DNA of 64,000 nt from Deroplatys truncata (Eukaryota; Arthropoda; Insecta; Mantodea; Mantidae): positions 495,060,190 to 495,124,189 of the forward strand of contig CM060990.1 of the NCBI GenBank assembly GCA_030765065.1, given 5' to 3'. Below, in pieces: positions 9,745 to 20,965 of the stretch (positions are counted from its first letter, which is position 1; each line of letters starts with the position of its first letter). Position numbers and translations under genes: made by a program. The notes under the pieces are model-generated. The model did no database searches and was not told where the DNA came from. It saw only the letters and a program-made list of their open reading frames with translations.

Positions 9745-11037
9745 TCAATTTTTTGTCTCCCAATAACGTCCTATCCTTTGTAATGCATTTTCCGCTGTTA
9801 CGGTTTCGTACGCACTGGCAATCGTAGTTCCTACGGGGGTGGGTAATTGCTGGGCGGCTGGGAGCGAAAGTTGAGATTCCTTCTCCGCATTTGGCAGTTT
9901 GCTATCACTTGGTCTATATTTCTGCAAGTGCCGCAAATGAGTTTAGTGATACAGTTCACCTCTGACTATAGGAGTTTTTTTTTTCAAATTTGAACGGGGG
10001 TCCGTAGTTCCTTATTTCCTGCCTAATTCAACTTATTCGCTTGTGTTAGGTGTGATGGTTGGGAATTAAATTTAATTAGCTGCATTTGCTGCAACAATTT
10101 CTCCGTCATCTTAGCCATATTTGAAAATTTTCCTGGAGACTTTGGTCGTGCCCCCTGGGAGCGGTGACCTGTGTGCTAATTACGTCGACGCACTTCCTGC
10201 TATAGAAGATGTCGACTCTATCCTACGTACAAACTGAATTAAGGCCTCTACCGTTTGAGCGTTGTTAGGTAAAACTTGCTCTATAAGCGATGGATTAATA
10301 CCCTTAGAATGTGTTTGACCCGTTCTTTTTCGGACATATCGGGTTTCACTAAATTGCACAGCGCTATCACATTGTATACGTACCGTTTGTGGGCTTGCTT
10401 AAGTCTTGCAACCTTTGCCTCAATATAAATTCCAGCATTTCCTCTTCGTTCGTTTGGACGAAAGCATTTAGCAAACCTTGTTTCAAAATTTTCCACACCG
10501 TTTCTGGGTTTCTATAGGCAAACGTTTTGTATCAATTTAAGGGTGTATTATTCAGATAGTATTGCAGATACTGGGTTTATGTTACTCTGCGCAGTTATTG
10601 ACGCGCTCGATCGCATCAAACTTATGCAGATAGTCCCTTACACTTCTTGCTGGTTTACCCGAAGACGTGCCTGGATCCAGAGGAGGACGACTAATCTGAA
10701 TCTGCTGACCTACACTTGCTGCTACAGTATCTTCCAAGCTAGGCGAGTCCATTTTGACAACTGTGCTCCCGAGTTCGTCATCTGTTTGTTTATTCATTTT
10801 TGGTCGTGTGTTAGTGCTGGAGCTTTGGTGTCTGTATAATTCGCCCTGACCGCGCCCAATTTGTTTTGCGGTCTGCGTGTCCAAGGCTAACTCTTTAGCA
10901 ATTTCTCTTAAAATGAAAATGGCAAATTCTTGGAATTTTAACATTATCTTTGCAATCCTGTTAGCTCCCCACACAATTTTCGGATTTCTACCCTCACAAG
11001 GCGTCGGGTCTGCAGTGCCGGATGCAGATTCTGCCAT
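9745..11037 (-). pseudogene. gag: LTR-retrotransposon gag relic
   Basis: Reading down the minus strand from an ATG at 11,037: a Gln/Ser/Thr-rich N-terminus, then RDYLHKFDAIERVNN. After a gap with shifts comes CFRPNERRGNAGIYIEAKV, then RLKQAHKRYVYNVIALCNLV and PDMSEKERVKHILRVL, then ALIQFVRRIEST and a Ser/Pro-rich piece at 9,745-9,936. This is the order seen in Ty3/gypsy-like capsid (retrotrans_gag) domains of insect elements. At least three frame changes and several stops break it. No zinc knuckle, reverse transcriptase or LTR pair was found, so only the gag part is supported. The exact superfamily is uncertain. Confidence 0.6.
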
Positions 11038-11234
11038 GCAAGTTAAGTTATGCCTTACCTACTATTTTATTCTATTGTGCAGGCCGAAAGAGAAAACGTA
11101 CACCTTAAGTCTGTGCATAAATTACTAAATTCTCAGAATACTACATGAAGCTAATAAATATGTCATGGTGGGAGGGGTCTACTAAATCTACTGTAGCTTC
11201 ATGAAAGGCTGTACTAACTATGGGATCTGAAATA

Positions 11235-11275
11235 TCTGAATCTAGGGATTTGAACCTGGTGTGCCACGAGTGTGG
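11235..11275 (-). repeat. tRNA-like B-box fragment (SINE-type)
   Basis: On the minus strand, CAGGTTCAAATCCC matches a tRNA T-arm (B box). No complete cloverleaf surrounds it. It is probably a remnant of a tRNA-derived repeat. Confidence 0.3.
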
Positions 11276-11279
11276 AGAT

Positions 11280-12819
11280 TAGAAAGTGAGGGTGAAATCA
11301 TGGACGGGTAGGGGAGAGAAAAAGGTTGGTAATTTTGTTATGGAGGCCTGCTTGACTGTGACTTTACCATCTTACAGGAGTACTATACCTGGCTACTAAA
11401 CAGCATAATTGCGAGGGCGCTATTCCTTGCGACCCACCATGATTGCAGCGACCCTTGGAGCTGTCCGCTCTACAGGTTGCTGACAACAACGGGGAGTAGG
11501 ATCGGATATTAGAGATGGTCAGGTTCGGGGAGATAGGTGCCATAGTGATGCTCGGGGAGGGAGTGTGGAACTAGAACCCGGGGTTTCTATAATAACTTAT
11601 TAGCTATATTTTAATAAATTAGAGTGGGGTTGGTCGTGCAAGAACTTAATTATGTCCACACATGGCTTATCTGTGGGACTCTGGTAGACCTTAAAACACA
11701 ATATTAAAGGTTTATTAGTTAGAATGTGTCCCGGAGTCCTAAATTGACATGACCTCTGTGTTGCAGCGGGACTTGGAAAGAATTACGTGGGTTGACCAAC
11801 TTCTGTGGTCAATGAATACGTTCCCAAGAGTCATCTCAGCAACCTGATGCCCTCAATGCCAACGCATCCATCATTACACTACTTTTTCAAACTGTAGCTC
11901 TCGCTAGCAGCATTTTGGTACCACACCAGCATGCTAGGCTACCTGGTAAATGGATCAGTTTATTACTAGACAGGTTATACCATAAGTTAATTCTCCTACA
12001 AGGCTTTGGAATGTTGATTTACCAAACAGAAACAAGTGAAAATATTTGAGTTCCTTGTAACTATATATCGTATTAAATAGCTCTCATAAAATAATTAATG
12101 CAATAATTCTCAGTTTGGTTGAAATTTAAGATTCAACTAACATAAATTCAATTAACAAGCCTTAAAATCAAAATAACCTATAGGAGTATTTTACTATGAC
12201 ACTTTGCACTAAATATACTTGTAGTCACTTCACTGATTACGGCATAAAATCTATCCAATGAATTTAACACTCAAGACACTGCACGAAACCATTCGAAATG
12301 AATAATGATCATATATTTAGACAAAAATTCTTTAAATAAAGCTCCATCATACATTCAATATACAATAAAGCCGTTACTCTTAATTCGCAATAAATAACCT
12401 GTGAGTACCCAGTTTCACAATAGACATTTAAAACTAACAATTCTACACTTATAAGAGCGCATCCTTTCAGCTTTAACTTCGGAGTTGCTCTCAACTTTCA
12501 AACATCATGATGAACCGCGAGGTAAGCAAAACTCGTCGTTTCACTCACAAGACGACCAAGTTGACCGACGTTAGAGTTGCCCAGTTTGACTCTTCTCCCT
12601 AAATATACAGCATCCTGTACATATCGTTGCCTGTTTTTCTTTGGCGGACAAATGATAATCAAGTTATTGGTAGCTATTCGTACTGTATTGTACTGTCGGA
12701 TGTATGTGGGCATTCGACGTGCTGTATCATACTGTGGAACGATTATGACTGCTCGACTTGCTGGAGGCTACACCTTCACTGATGTGCATGTCACTGATCG
12801 ACGTACCTGTGGCTACTCT
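11280..12819. other. no gene seen
   Basis: Only short ORFs. A 10-bp inverted repeat (CATGAAGCTA / TAGCTTCATG) lies just outside at about 11,143-11,205. Retrotransposon leader or LTR sequence of the neighbouring gag relic could be hidden here, but no LTR pair was identified. Confidence 0.4.
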
Positions 12820-12830
12820 TTCACTGATTC

Positions 12831-13117
12831 ACGTGGTACTCCGTGGTGTAGTGGTTACCATGCTAGCATCTAGTTCCCGAGGCTGAAGGTTCAAACCTCG
12901 CGGAGGGCGATGGATTTTTTTCGATCGTAAAAATTGTTAGTATGGCTTCCTTCGGAAGGGAATTAAAGCCGGTGATCCCGTGTCGTAAATTTACGGAACG
13001 TAAAAGAACCTCAAGCCTGATAAAGAGGCCTCTAAACGAAATTGTCGGTCTTTCACGCTCAATATAGAATGGAACGCTAGGGACCACAGCAGTTAAAGAG
13101 CGTCCATAAATAAAAAA
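12831..13117 (+). mobile_element. tRNA-derived SINE, copy 1
   Basis: A 287-bp insertion flanked by the 11-bp direct repeat TTCACTGATTC (12,820-12,830 and 13,118-13,128), the length expected for LINE-driven retrotransposition. The head is tRNA-like with an A box (GTGGTGTAGTGGTTACC) and a B box (AGGTTCAAACCTCG). The body carries GGCTTCCTTCGGAAGGGAA, CCGTGTCGTA and AATATAGAATG motifs shared with the copies at 14.8 and 45.1 kb. The tail is A-rich (AAATAAAAAA). Confidence 0.8.
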
Positions 13118-13129
13118 TTCACTGATTCC

Positions 13130-14820
13130 ACTCTTCCAGCTCCGAATCCCATTCCAGGCACAATAATTAAACCAGCCTGCAGGTTAGCCAATATCAAGTG
13201 GCAGCCTTCGAATCTTTCACGTGACATACTTAGTGACGTCATAAAACTTAAAGTAATCTGATCAAACGACCTGGATCGAACTCCACATCAGATAGCCACA
13301 GTAGTCAATAAGCATTATGATTCCATTATTTTGTCGTATCGCTAAAACAAGTGCTGAGGCTCACGTCCATTGATTTCCAGACAACCAGTGCATCGACGCA
13401 CCATATCTTGTCTTTCAGAGCCGGTATGCATTTCCTGATTTCAGAAGCTGCACAGGCTAGGCCAGCTGCAAGATGTTTTCCGAACCAATATATAAACTAT
13501 AGAGTTCATGAAGTCGCATATAAAGAAAATAAGTGGGGCATGTTAGATGAGTGAGACGCTAAGGCAACAGTGACGCAACGCCTCAAAAAGAAAGAACTGA
13601 ATATCTGTCAATTGGGCACGTACTTCATTCCCAAAACAGCCAGTGTCCTGTCATATTGAAAAAACATTCTTTGCCCGATATTGGGAGGAAGTGGGTGCAG
13701 TTACTTAGCTAGAGTTTCTTACAAGATTACTACACAAGTATCGCCGTTGAGTCGTTGTGGAAAAAAGTATGACCCCACAAGGAAGCTGTCCAGAGTCCCT
13801 GCCTATTCACTAACAGCAATCGCATATGATGTTATCGTAAAATCGTAATATACCGATTTTTGAAAGACCAAACATAGTAATTACGAAACCACACAACCCG
13901 TGTATGTTACATCCGTGAAAAGCGCATGCTCTGTATAATCTGGCTGGGCTAAAATTTGTTGAAGTTACAACTATAAAACCAATGTCGCAATGAATAGTCA
14001 CCTGATTAGTACCATGGACGTTATCAAGATGTTACGTATGCAGCAGCTATTCCTGTAGAATTTTTCAAACCATAGCCTGGTTAATGTTCAATTGTTGAGT
14101 GATAGCTCGAATACTCACTTAAGGATTGCACTAAGCACACCACATCACTCTTCCTCGGCCTCAGATGTTGGTACAGACGCCGCGGAACTGAACCGCTGCT
14201 CGCCTGTGTAGTGCGCCCAGTTAGCAGTGACTGCGATACGTTATGTTAAATTTACTGTGGTGAGGAAACCTTTGGTTAAACGTTCCTGGTAGAGCCTCCA
14301 AGCAACACGACCAGAACCAAATGCCACCACAACGCAATATGAATGTTCGCTAATACTTTCCGTCTGTAATGTTCCATGCTTGTCGTAGTTCAATTTCATT
14401 ATTCTGCATGTTAGGATGGAAGAATAGTACTATACTGAGGAAAAGCAGTCAACGGACCGAAGGGATGGATGGAACTAAGCACAAGAACTCAACAAATGGA
14501 AGTAAAAGTAGAACTAATGATCCCTGGCAACAATCAAATGGGAAGAATGCATTGTACCGAGTTACAGAAGTAAATAAATTCCATTCCAAAGTGTAAAGCG
14601 GTAGTAGCATTGATGGCACACTCCTCTTGCACTACAACCAGTGTTTTTCCTCTTCGTTGGTATGCTTCGTTTGGGTTCTTCTGCAGTTTTGAATATGCGT
14701 GACATTAATGCTCTATCCATTCAGGTTTCACATGCATAATTGCTTCAATCGCTTCATATAAGGTCGACAAATTAAATCCATAAACTCTGTTCCACTGAAA
14801 CGAAGCTTCACAGCCAAGGG
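13130..14820. other. no gene seen
   Basis: Short ORFs without recognisable products and no clear repeats. Nothing can be supported here. Confidence 0.5.
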
Positions 14821-14824
14821 TACT

Positions 14825-14975
14825 TCAAAAAGGGTAGTAAAGCTGGTGGTCCGGTGTCGTAGATTTGCGGCCGTAAAGAGCCTGATAAAGGGACATCTGA
14901 GCAAAATTTACGGTCTTTTACGCCAAATATAGAATGGGACGCTAAGAATCAAAGTAATTAAAGAAGGTCCTTTAA
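14825..14975 (+). repeat. SINE body fragment, copy 2 (5'-truncated)
   Basis: Matches the body of the SINE at 12.83 kb from the GTAAAGC..GGTGGTCC stretch through GTGTCGTAGATTTGCGG, CCTGATAAAG and AATATAGAATGGGACGCTAA. The tRNA-like head is missing, as expected of a 5'-truncated retroposed copy. Confidence 0.7.
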
Positions 14976-14979
14976 AACA

Positions 14980-16390
14980 GCACATGGGTAACTTAACAAA
15001 AATCTCTTTAAAATAGGTTTTATATATATCTGATTCCAAATTTGTAAGTTGAATTTATAAACAAATGGTTAATGTTGAATTCATCTTGATAATCATCGAT
15101 GCTGTAAGACTTCCAATTATGAATTTGTGATTGGTTCCATTTTCACGACTTTCCAGGAACTTCCATCTGCAATGAAATTGATAAACAGCAAATTAAAAAT
15201 AAGATTGGAAATAGGAATTAGAAAAATACGAATAAGAAGAGGAACATAGGAATACCATAATTTCACACCATAAACTATTTCTGCACACATTTATAGCATA
15301 TCTTTTGAGAGAATGTAATTATGTTGGAAGTTTTTATTTCCAACACCAGATGACTTATTTACTAGACATTAACACATCACAACTCCATGCCGCTCATATG
15401 TAGACTGCACACCCACGTCTCCGATATATTTAGCTCCCTCAATCGCGCTGGAGCTACTGTGAATTCTAGATATAGAAAAGGATGTAGGAAGTTATTTTAG
15501 TGCGTAATTATCCCTTAGTTCTTGTCTTGGGGGAACTAGCTGAGTGTTGGGATAAACTTAAGTTCATCAATACGGAGTACCTTGTTCCGGAGAGAATATA
15601 ACGCTTTTAGTTTATTTAAAACTACAGCACCCCAAATGGGTAGTCGTATGTCAACAAAGGACGTGCAAGTGAGGTGTAAAATGGGACGGTGATATTGCTT
15701 CTAACACAAAATATTTCGTTCATCAATGGATATCGTTTGCAATGTCGGGAATATTCCAGGCTACGTTTAAAATTTATATGGGCCTTTCAGGTATTGCGAC
15801 GATCGAGGTCTGCACAAATACCTGACGGTTTAATCTTGGATTTTGCATTATATGACTTGGTCATTAATAGAACAGGAGCTACCAGCGCTGGTTAGCGAAG
15901 AGTAATAGTTAAATGGAGTTTGAAGATTACCAGTAGCAGTAATACTGTCGCCATTTGAGTTGGAGAGAACGGTGGCATTCCCTTACGCAACGATCTCAAC
16001 TATGGATAAATCAGGATGTTCAGAAGTTAAAATTTTAAAAATTATTCTTTGCAGCACTGAACCCCGAGACACTCCACTAGATACATTTAGAAGATTATAG
16101 TATATTTTCTATTTTACTGAAAATGTACTACTCAAAACAAACGCTTGAACTAAGGTAAAGAGATAATTAGAAGACACGTCGGACAGAGCTTGTAGAGAAG
16201 TCATGAATGCCAAACCTTCTCAAAACCATCAGCGGTGTATTAAGCTGTTACAGTGTGTTGTTTATGCTCAAACGCACGAGAACTACGGTCTGTAACTCCT
16301 TGCAGCTGATGGCTGGTAGAATGCTAGGTTCCAAAGCCGGCCTAAACGGTAGGTAACACGTATGAATCAAAGAAATTTAAGTTATGCGTT
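14980..16390. other. no gene seen
   Basis: No recognisable coding sequence. ORFs of 60-70 codons only, with no protein-like pattern. Confidence 0.5.
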
Positions 16391-16394
16391 TATT

Positions 16395-16653
16395 GATGAT
16401 TTTTCTCGGATACCTTGGGCAGAGATGTAAGGAGACTGATTGGACGATAACTTGAGAGAATTTAGTTGGGTTTTCCTGGTTTGTGCAGCAGAATGATTTT
16501 GGCATACTTGCACGAAGAAGGAAAATGACCTAAACGAAGAAACCCATTGCATACAGCAGCCAGAGAAGGGAAATCTTTGGGAATAAGATTCTTCGAAGCT
16601 GTGTTAGGGGTTTGATCGTGTCTAGGAGAATTCTTGTTGAAGAGGTGGTGCAA
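16395..16653 (-). pseudogene. Jockey-like non-LTR reverse transcriptase fragment
   Basis: The minus-strand frame reads SPRHDQTPNTASKNL, then VCNGFLRLGHFPSSCKYAKI, then LLHKPGKPN. After one in-frame stop it continues as SSYRPISLLTSLPKVSEK. This is the fingers region of Jockey/I-type reverse transcriptases (the pattern PGHD...LRLG.FP..WK.A...KPGK...SYRPISLL), with Arg replacing Gly in PGHD and Cys replacing the usual Trp. Only about 85 residues remain; the catalytic YADD region is absent. It is an old fragment without visible ends. Confidence 0.8.
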
Positions 16654-16799
16654 GAGATACCATGCATTTCAACCTCTTCTTTCATTGGTGTCTACAGATT
16701 CAGTTTCTTCAATGGACTTAACTGCCTTTAAATGAATAAACTCCTGAGTCAATCAAATCGCTACTGTACATAACGCTTGCATAGCAACATCGTAGCAAG

Positions 16800-16885
16800 A
16801 AAATAAAAAAGTTGTACACTGCCTCTGTGTTCTATCTTCTCAACTCAGAGATCCCGGGTTCAATTCGCGGCTGGGGCAGAAGTAT
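16800..16885 (+). repeat. tRNA-like repeat head with B box
   Basis: A degenerate tRNA-like head ends in a B box (CCCGGGTTCAATTCGCGG). The cloverleaf is not complete. A relative with CTCTGTGTCTATACCCGGG and CCTGGGTTCGACTC lies at about 28,765. Confidence 0.4.
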
Positions 16886-17068
16886 TCCTGATTAGAATCA
16901 TTTCCTATCCTCCACAGAGTCTGGAAGTAGTAAATGTTCATGCATGTCCCAATGAAAATAAAAATGAAGGTGTTAAATTCATACAGTCAATCAGTTATTA
17001 ACATCATAATTGTTTCGTAATTCAAAGCCCCCGATATGACCATTGAAGTTAAACGGGGCTGTAAAAAT

Positions 17069-17126
17069 GAAACAAGAAAGAAGGAAGGAAGGAAAGAAAG
17101 AAATAACGAAAGATAGAAAGAAAGGG
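17069..17126 (+). repeat. GAAA/GGAA polypurine tract
   Basis: A run of about 58 purine-dominated bases built of GAAA and GGAA units. It is the source of two long Phe/Ser/Leu-rich minus-strand ORFs that are not genes. Confidence 0.85.
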
Positions 17127-17129
17127 TTG

Positions 17130-17602
17130 TAAAGAAGTAAGCTAACAACATAATCAGCAACGGAGCACACAACCAAACTCGTCTTTTGGTATGCGTTGAA
17201 TCTTAACCTAGGTTCATCAGTCTCCAGTATAAATAATGTAACTCAAGTTCCTTCCGGATTCAATACTGATGTACGCAGTTTGCTGTCCAGGGTAAACTGC
17301 GACTTTGTAAACATACGGTCCCAAATGTTGGAAAACACATGAGTTCTTTTCTTTCCTTTGTCTTTCTTTTTTCCCTAAAATTCGAAGGGTTGTTTTAATA
17401 GTATGATTTTTTCGACGATCAGGGAAGGTTTCGGAATTGTCGGGTCGTAACTCGTCAGTTTTCTGGTTTGACAGCTGTCGAGTTACATTATCCTAAAATC
17501 AGACAACGTAGTTTCTTATTGTGATGTGTGAATATATTTTGTTATAGCGATTGTGGGTGCGTAATGAATATATGAGAGTGCAAGCTGTCTTCTTTTGCAA
17601 TC
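17130..17602. other. no gene seen
   Basis: Nothing recognised before the target duplication of the LINE at 17,603. Confidence 0.5.
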
Positions 17603-17616
17603 CATTAATGACGCCA
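17603..17616 (+). repeat. LINE target site duplication, left copy
   Basis: CATTAATGACGCCA, identical to 19,756-19,769. Confidence 0.8.
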
Positions 17617-17688
17617 GAGTGCTAAGTGAGCAGGAGAAGAGGAAACGTGAATTAAGGGACAGTGGGAGTTGAAATTACAGTATACAGA

Positions 17689-18075
17689 ATGAGAATTGGA
17701 CTATTTATGGCAAAAAGGGTTATTAAATGTAAAACTGATCAAAACATGTTGAAGATTTGGTTGACAACAGGAAGTGTGATACTTATGTTCCTAGTGCTCG
17801 GAGGAATTGAATTAAATCCAGGTCCAAAGAATATGCAAGAAATGATGGAGGATCTCGTAGAAAAGATCAACAACATGAACGGAATGGAACAACGCATAAA
17901 AGATAATTTAAACAAAGTGGCTGAAGAAATAAAAGAAAATGTTAGTAAAGAGGTGCAAGGAATACATATAGAAGTTGATAGAATCAAAGAGAGAATGGAA
18001 AGAATAGATGAAGGGAGGAGGAGACTCAATTTGGTGTTGAAGAGAGAAGGGGTATCTGGCTATATGAAGAAATAA
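17689..18075 (+). pseudogene. LINE ORF1 5' part with 2A-like motif and coiled coil
   Basis: The first ATG in frame is at 17,689. The frame is open a little further upstream, but only through a GTG. Residues about 20-38 are hydrophobic (IWLTTGSVILMFLVL) and run directly into GGIELNPGP, a good match to the 2A ribosome-skipping consensus (D/G)-x-E-x-N-P-G-P. The N-terminal piece would be released from the rest and could double as a signal sequence. A Glu/Lys/Met heptad-rich coiled coil follows (about residues 50-110), then LNLVLKREGVSGY, the entry to an RRM-type nucleic acid chaperone domain. The frame stops at 18,073-18,075; the domain goes on in another frame. 2A at the start of ORF1 is known in some CR1/L2-like and trypanosome LINEs. 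Confidence 0.78.
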
Positions 18076-18091
18076 GACAAATTTAACAAAT

Positions 18092-18295
18092 AAACTAGAA
18101 ATGGATCTGATAGGATGGGAGATTGTGGAAGCATACAGAGTGGGTAGACAAGGCAGGAAAAGAACAATAATAGTACGATTTGCAACATCCAATATAATTT
18201 ACGAAATTTTAGGAAGGTCAAAAATACTAAAAGGAAGTAATATATTTATAAACAAAGACTTGATCCAGCCCAGAGGGACCTCAAAAGAAGCCTAA
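18092..18295 (+). pseudogene. LINE ORF1 3' part (RRM-like domain remnant)
   Basis: Continues the ORF1 protein after a frame change. MDLIGWEIVEAYRVGRQG, then RTIIVRFATSNIIYEILG and a LKGSNIFINKDLIQP ending match the pattern of LINE ORF1 RRM/CTD domains (WEI.EAYRVGR, then IIVRF, then FINKDLT). Such proteins bind the element's RNA. Nonfunctional as read because it is separated from the 5' part. Confidence 0.7.
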
Positions 18296-18666
18296 TACAG
18301 AAGATGAAGAAGGCAAGATCAGAAAGCATACGAACATTCATTCGAAGCTTACGGCTTTGGATAGATGATGAGGATGTAACATATACCGGCAAAAAGGATC
18401 TATGCTAGAGAGAAGGAGAATGGAAGGAAACAAGTCAGCAAAATAGCGGTGAACGAAGTAAATTAACACCAGTGGCAGCCAGCGGAAGTACAACGTCCAG
18501 AACAGAGCTGAGAAAAGGAAAGAAGATAGATCCAAACACGAAAAGAAAATGACGTAAATGTAACCCGTGAAGGTACGTCACAACATATGTATGAAGCAAT
18601 AACACCGAGTTAGAGGGGAAGGAGAAGTCCAGTAACATCATGGCGTACGTCATCGCCAAAGAAGAT

Positions 18667-19010
18667 AGTGTCACCGGGGAGAGAGGAGAGGGAAGCCGCA
18701 CGTATCCTTGCAGTGAAGGGGAAAGATACGTGGCCACAGTGTGCAGTGAGCAATGGAAAGAAGCATGTGGCGGGGAAGGGAAGTGGTGTGAATCGCCGGA
18801 AAAGTGGGGAGTATTCGGAGGAAGAAGGGGAAGAAAACATTACTGTGTCACCGGGGAGAGAGGAGAGGGAAGCCGTACGCATCCTTGCAGAGAAGAGGAA
18901 AGAGGCGTGGCAACAGTGTGCAGTGAGCAGTGTAAAAACATGTAACGGGGAAGGGAAGGGTAGAGAATCGTAGGGAGTATTCGGAGGAAGAAGTGGAAGA
19001 AAACATTATA
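18667..19010 (+). repeat. tandem duplication of a ~174-bp unit inside the LINE
   Basis: Two adjacent copies (about 18,667-18,840 and 18,841-19,010) share GTGTCACCGGGGAGAGAGGA at the start, CAACAGTGTGCAGTGAGCA-type sequence in the middle and GGAGTATTCGGAGGAAGAAG near the end. In one frame both encode SPGREEREA.RILA.K...W.QCAVS. The duplicated block may be part of the ORF1 C-terminal region. Confidence 0.8.
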
Positions 19011-19739
19011 TCATCTTCGCATGGAAGTATATTGGTGCTCCAGAAAGAAATGCAAAAATCAGTGGAGGGAATTAAATTGAGAAGTAAAAAAACTTTAGAG
19101 AGGTTTACATCTTTCCGTAACAGAACAGGATCGCAACAGCGGTCAACAAGGAGAATGGGATTTTGGAATTGTGAAGGGCAATTGGCTGCTTCACAATTTC
19201 ACAATCCTGGACTGTATCATCTTTTGTGAAAGATGTATAAATGTTAAAGGATAAATATACGAACATAGAAATTATAATAATGGGGACCTTAACGTAAGAA
19301 TAGGGGAAAGAGACAAGCAGAGAATGTAACTAAAGTTATTAGAGAAAATAATGTGAGTAAAATAAGGAAGGGATAAAACTAATGTACAAAAGAATCTAAC
19401 GTAGATCAAAAGGGTGGGGGAAGAGAAGATATATAATATATTATAATTGAATGCAAAGAAATAGAGATTAGGAGAAAAGAAAGTTCAGGGTATGGAATGA
19501 ATAGGAATAGCATATGGATGGTGAAAAGAAGAAAATAATGTAAATACAAATAAATATAAAAATTACTAACTGTATTAACATGTAATAGTAATCCGAGAAG
19601 GCATCTAATATGTAATAACTTAATGCTCAATAGATTAATACATCATCATTATAACCAAAGGAGGGGAGACGACTATAAAATGGCCAGGGCCAGAAGCAGT
19701 CACTCCCAACATGATTGTAATTATTTTGGCACTCAATAA

Positions 19740-19760
19740 ATATTACATTACATTACATTA
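19740..19760 (+). repeat. ATTAC tail of the LINE
   Basis: TATTACATTACATTACATTA at the 3' end directly before the target duplication. It follows an AATAAA motif at about 19,736 that may act as a polyadenylation signal. Confidence 0.75.
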
Positions 19761-19769
19761 ATGACGCCA

Positions 19770-20934
19770 CTGTTTGATCTGCCTTGTGTGTCTTTCCGTT
19801 AGTCTCTCTTTTATTTTCAAAATCACATTATTGATTCTTATATAGGTTGCGATCGAGTAAACGCCTTGCACGCAGATGTTTAGTACAATTTTGGGATTTC
19901 TTACACATACAGGATTGTCATTTTATTATCTTGATCGGTAACAAGAAAATCCGGCTACAAAACATTTCTGGCCTGTTTTTCCTCAGAAGGACTTGTAACT
20001 ACGGTTGTGATTTGTGTGTTTGCAGCGGGAATTTCTGAACAGCACCTGTAGAATTACACGCCTACAGTAAGGAAAACAGTGTTCTAGGGGAAATTAAAAG
20101 TTTAAGTATGTTCATTGTTTACTCTCTAGGAATTAATCACATAACAATAATATGGTATTCTGAAAACCTCTTGATTTCATGTGACTTTTGTCTCTCTAGT
20201 TTATTATTATGTGATTCAATGCCATATCTAATTAAGCGTAACACAGAGCATTTTCCCAACATTCTACAGCGTTCATTCCTTCTGTTTTGTTTCTTTGTTT
20301 CCTTCTTTCCTTAATACATCTTGATAATTTATTTAAACGTTCGTTATTATTCCTCAACCCTATGGAGACAATGAATAAGGTTACCAACTGCCAGACAACC
20401 GAAGAGCTGAGTTTTACCCGATAGTTGTGTTTTCATCTTAAGAGGAAATAGAAAAAAAAACTGAAGTCACCGACACTTGAAAAATCACAGTCAAAGCTTT
20501 TACTTGCGAAATATAATTAGTGAAACTCACCAATGTTTCAAACTTTATACCATTCAGGAGTGGAACATGGTTGACTAAAACAGCACATAATCTATACTTT
20601 TTATTCTTGTGGTTAGTATACTAACAGCTGCCACTAAGAATAGGTCAAAGTTCAGGCGATATTCCTGCAGTCCCATGAACTCTCTGCGTTTTTTAATTCT
20701 AATTGAAGGTCGCTTTTTATAATTGTGTGTGTTTGTTGTGGAGGACATTGCTTTACTGTACAGCCTTCCGGACCGAATGAATGTAGTTGGAAGCATCTTT
20801 GGTACCTTAAGCATTATAAAGCCACTGTTTTCTTTTCTCGAGTTGCACAACGAGTGCTTCAAAATTTATTTTGAGTATTAGGAGCTCGAGCTTTAATTAT
20901 TTTGAGTGACTAGCGAATCGATAAATGGAATAGC

Positions 20935-20965
<31 letters not shown>

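Larger units (their letters stand above)
17617..19755 (+). mobile_element. non-LTR retrotransposon copy with 14-bp target duplication and ATTAC tail
   Basis: CATTAATGACGCCA occurs at 17,603-17,616 and 19,756-19,769, bounding a 2,139-bp insert. The insert starts with a leader and ORF1 and ends in tandem ATTAC units (about 19,740-19,760), a common 3' tail in CR1/L2-like elements. Between them lie ORF1 (broken), an internal tandem duplication and scraps. No endonuclease or reverse transcriptase could be read, so ORF2 has been lost by internal deletion. It could have been mobilised only in trans. Confidence 0.82.

Noticed and set aside
12840-12905. Possible tRNA gene
   Set aside because: It is the head of a SINE with an 11-bp target duplication; cloverleaf pairing is incomplete.
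16987-17176. Two Leu/Phe/Ser-rich minus-strand ORFs resembling membrane proteins
   Set aside because: They are translations of the GAAA/GGAA polypurine tract; composition alone makes them look hydrophobic.
17739-18192. Overlapping minus-strand ORFs rich in Ser, Ile and Phe
   Set aside because: They mirror the Lys/Glu-rich ORF1 of the LINE on the other strand.
18435-18973. Several long ORFs on both strands
   Set aside because: They arise from the purine-rich tandem duplication in the LINE; none has an independent domain.
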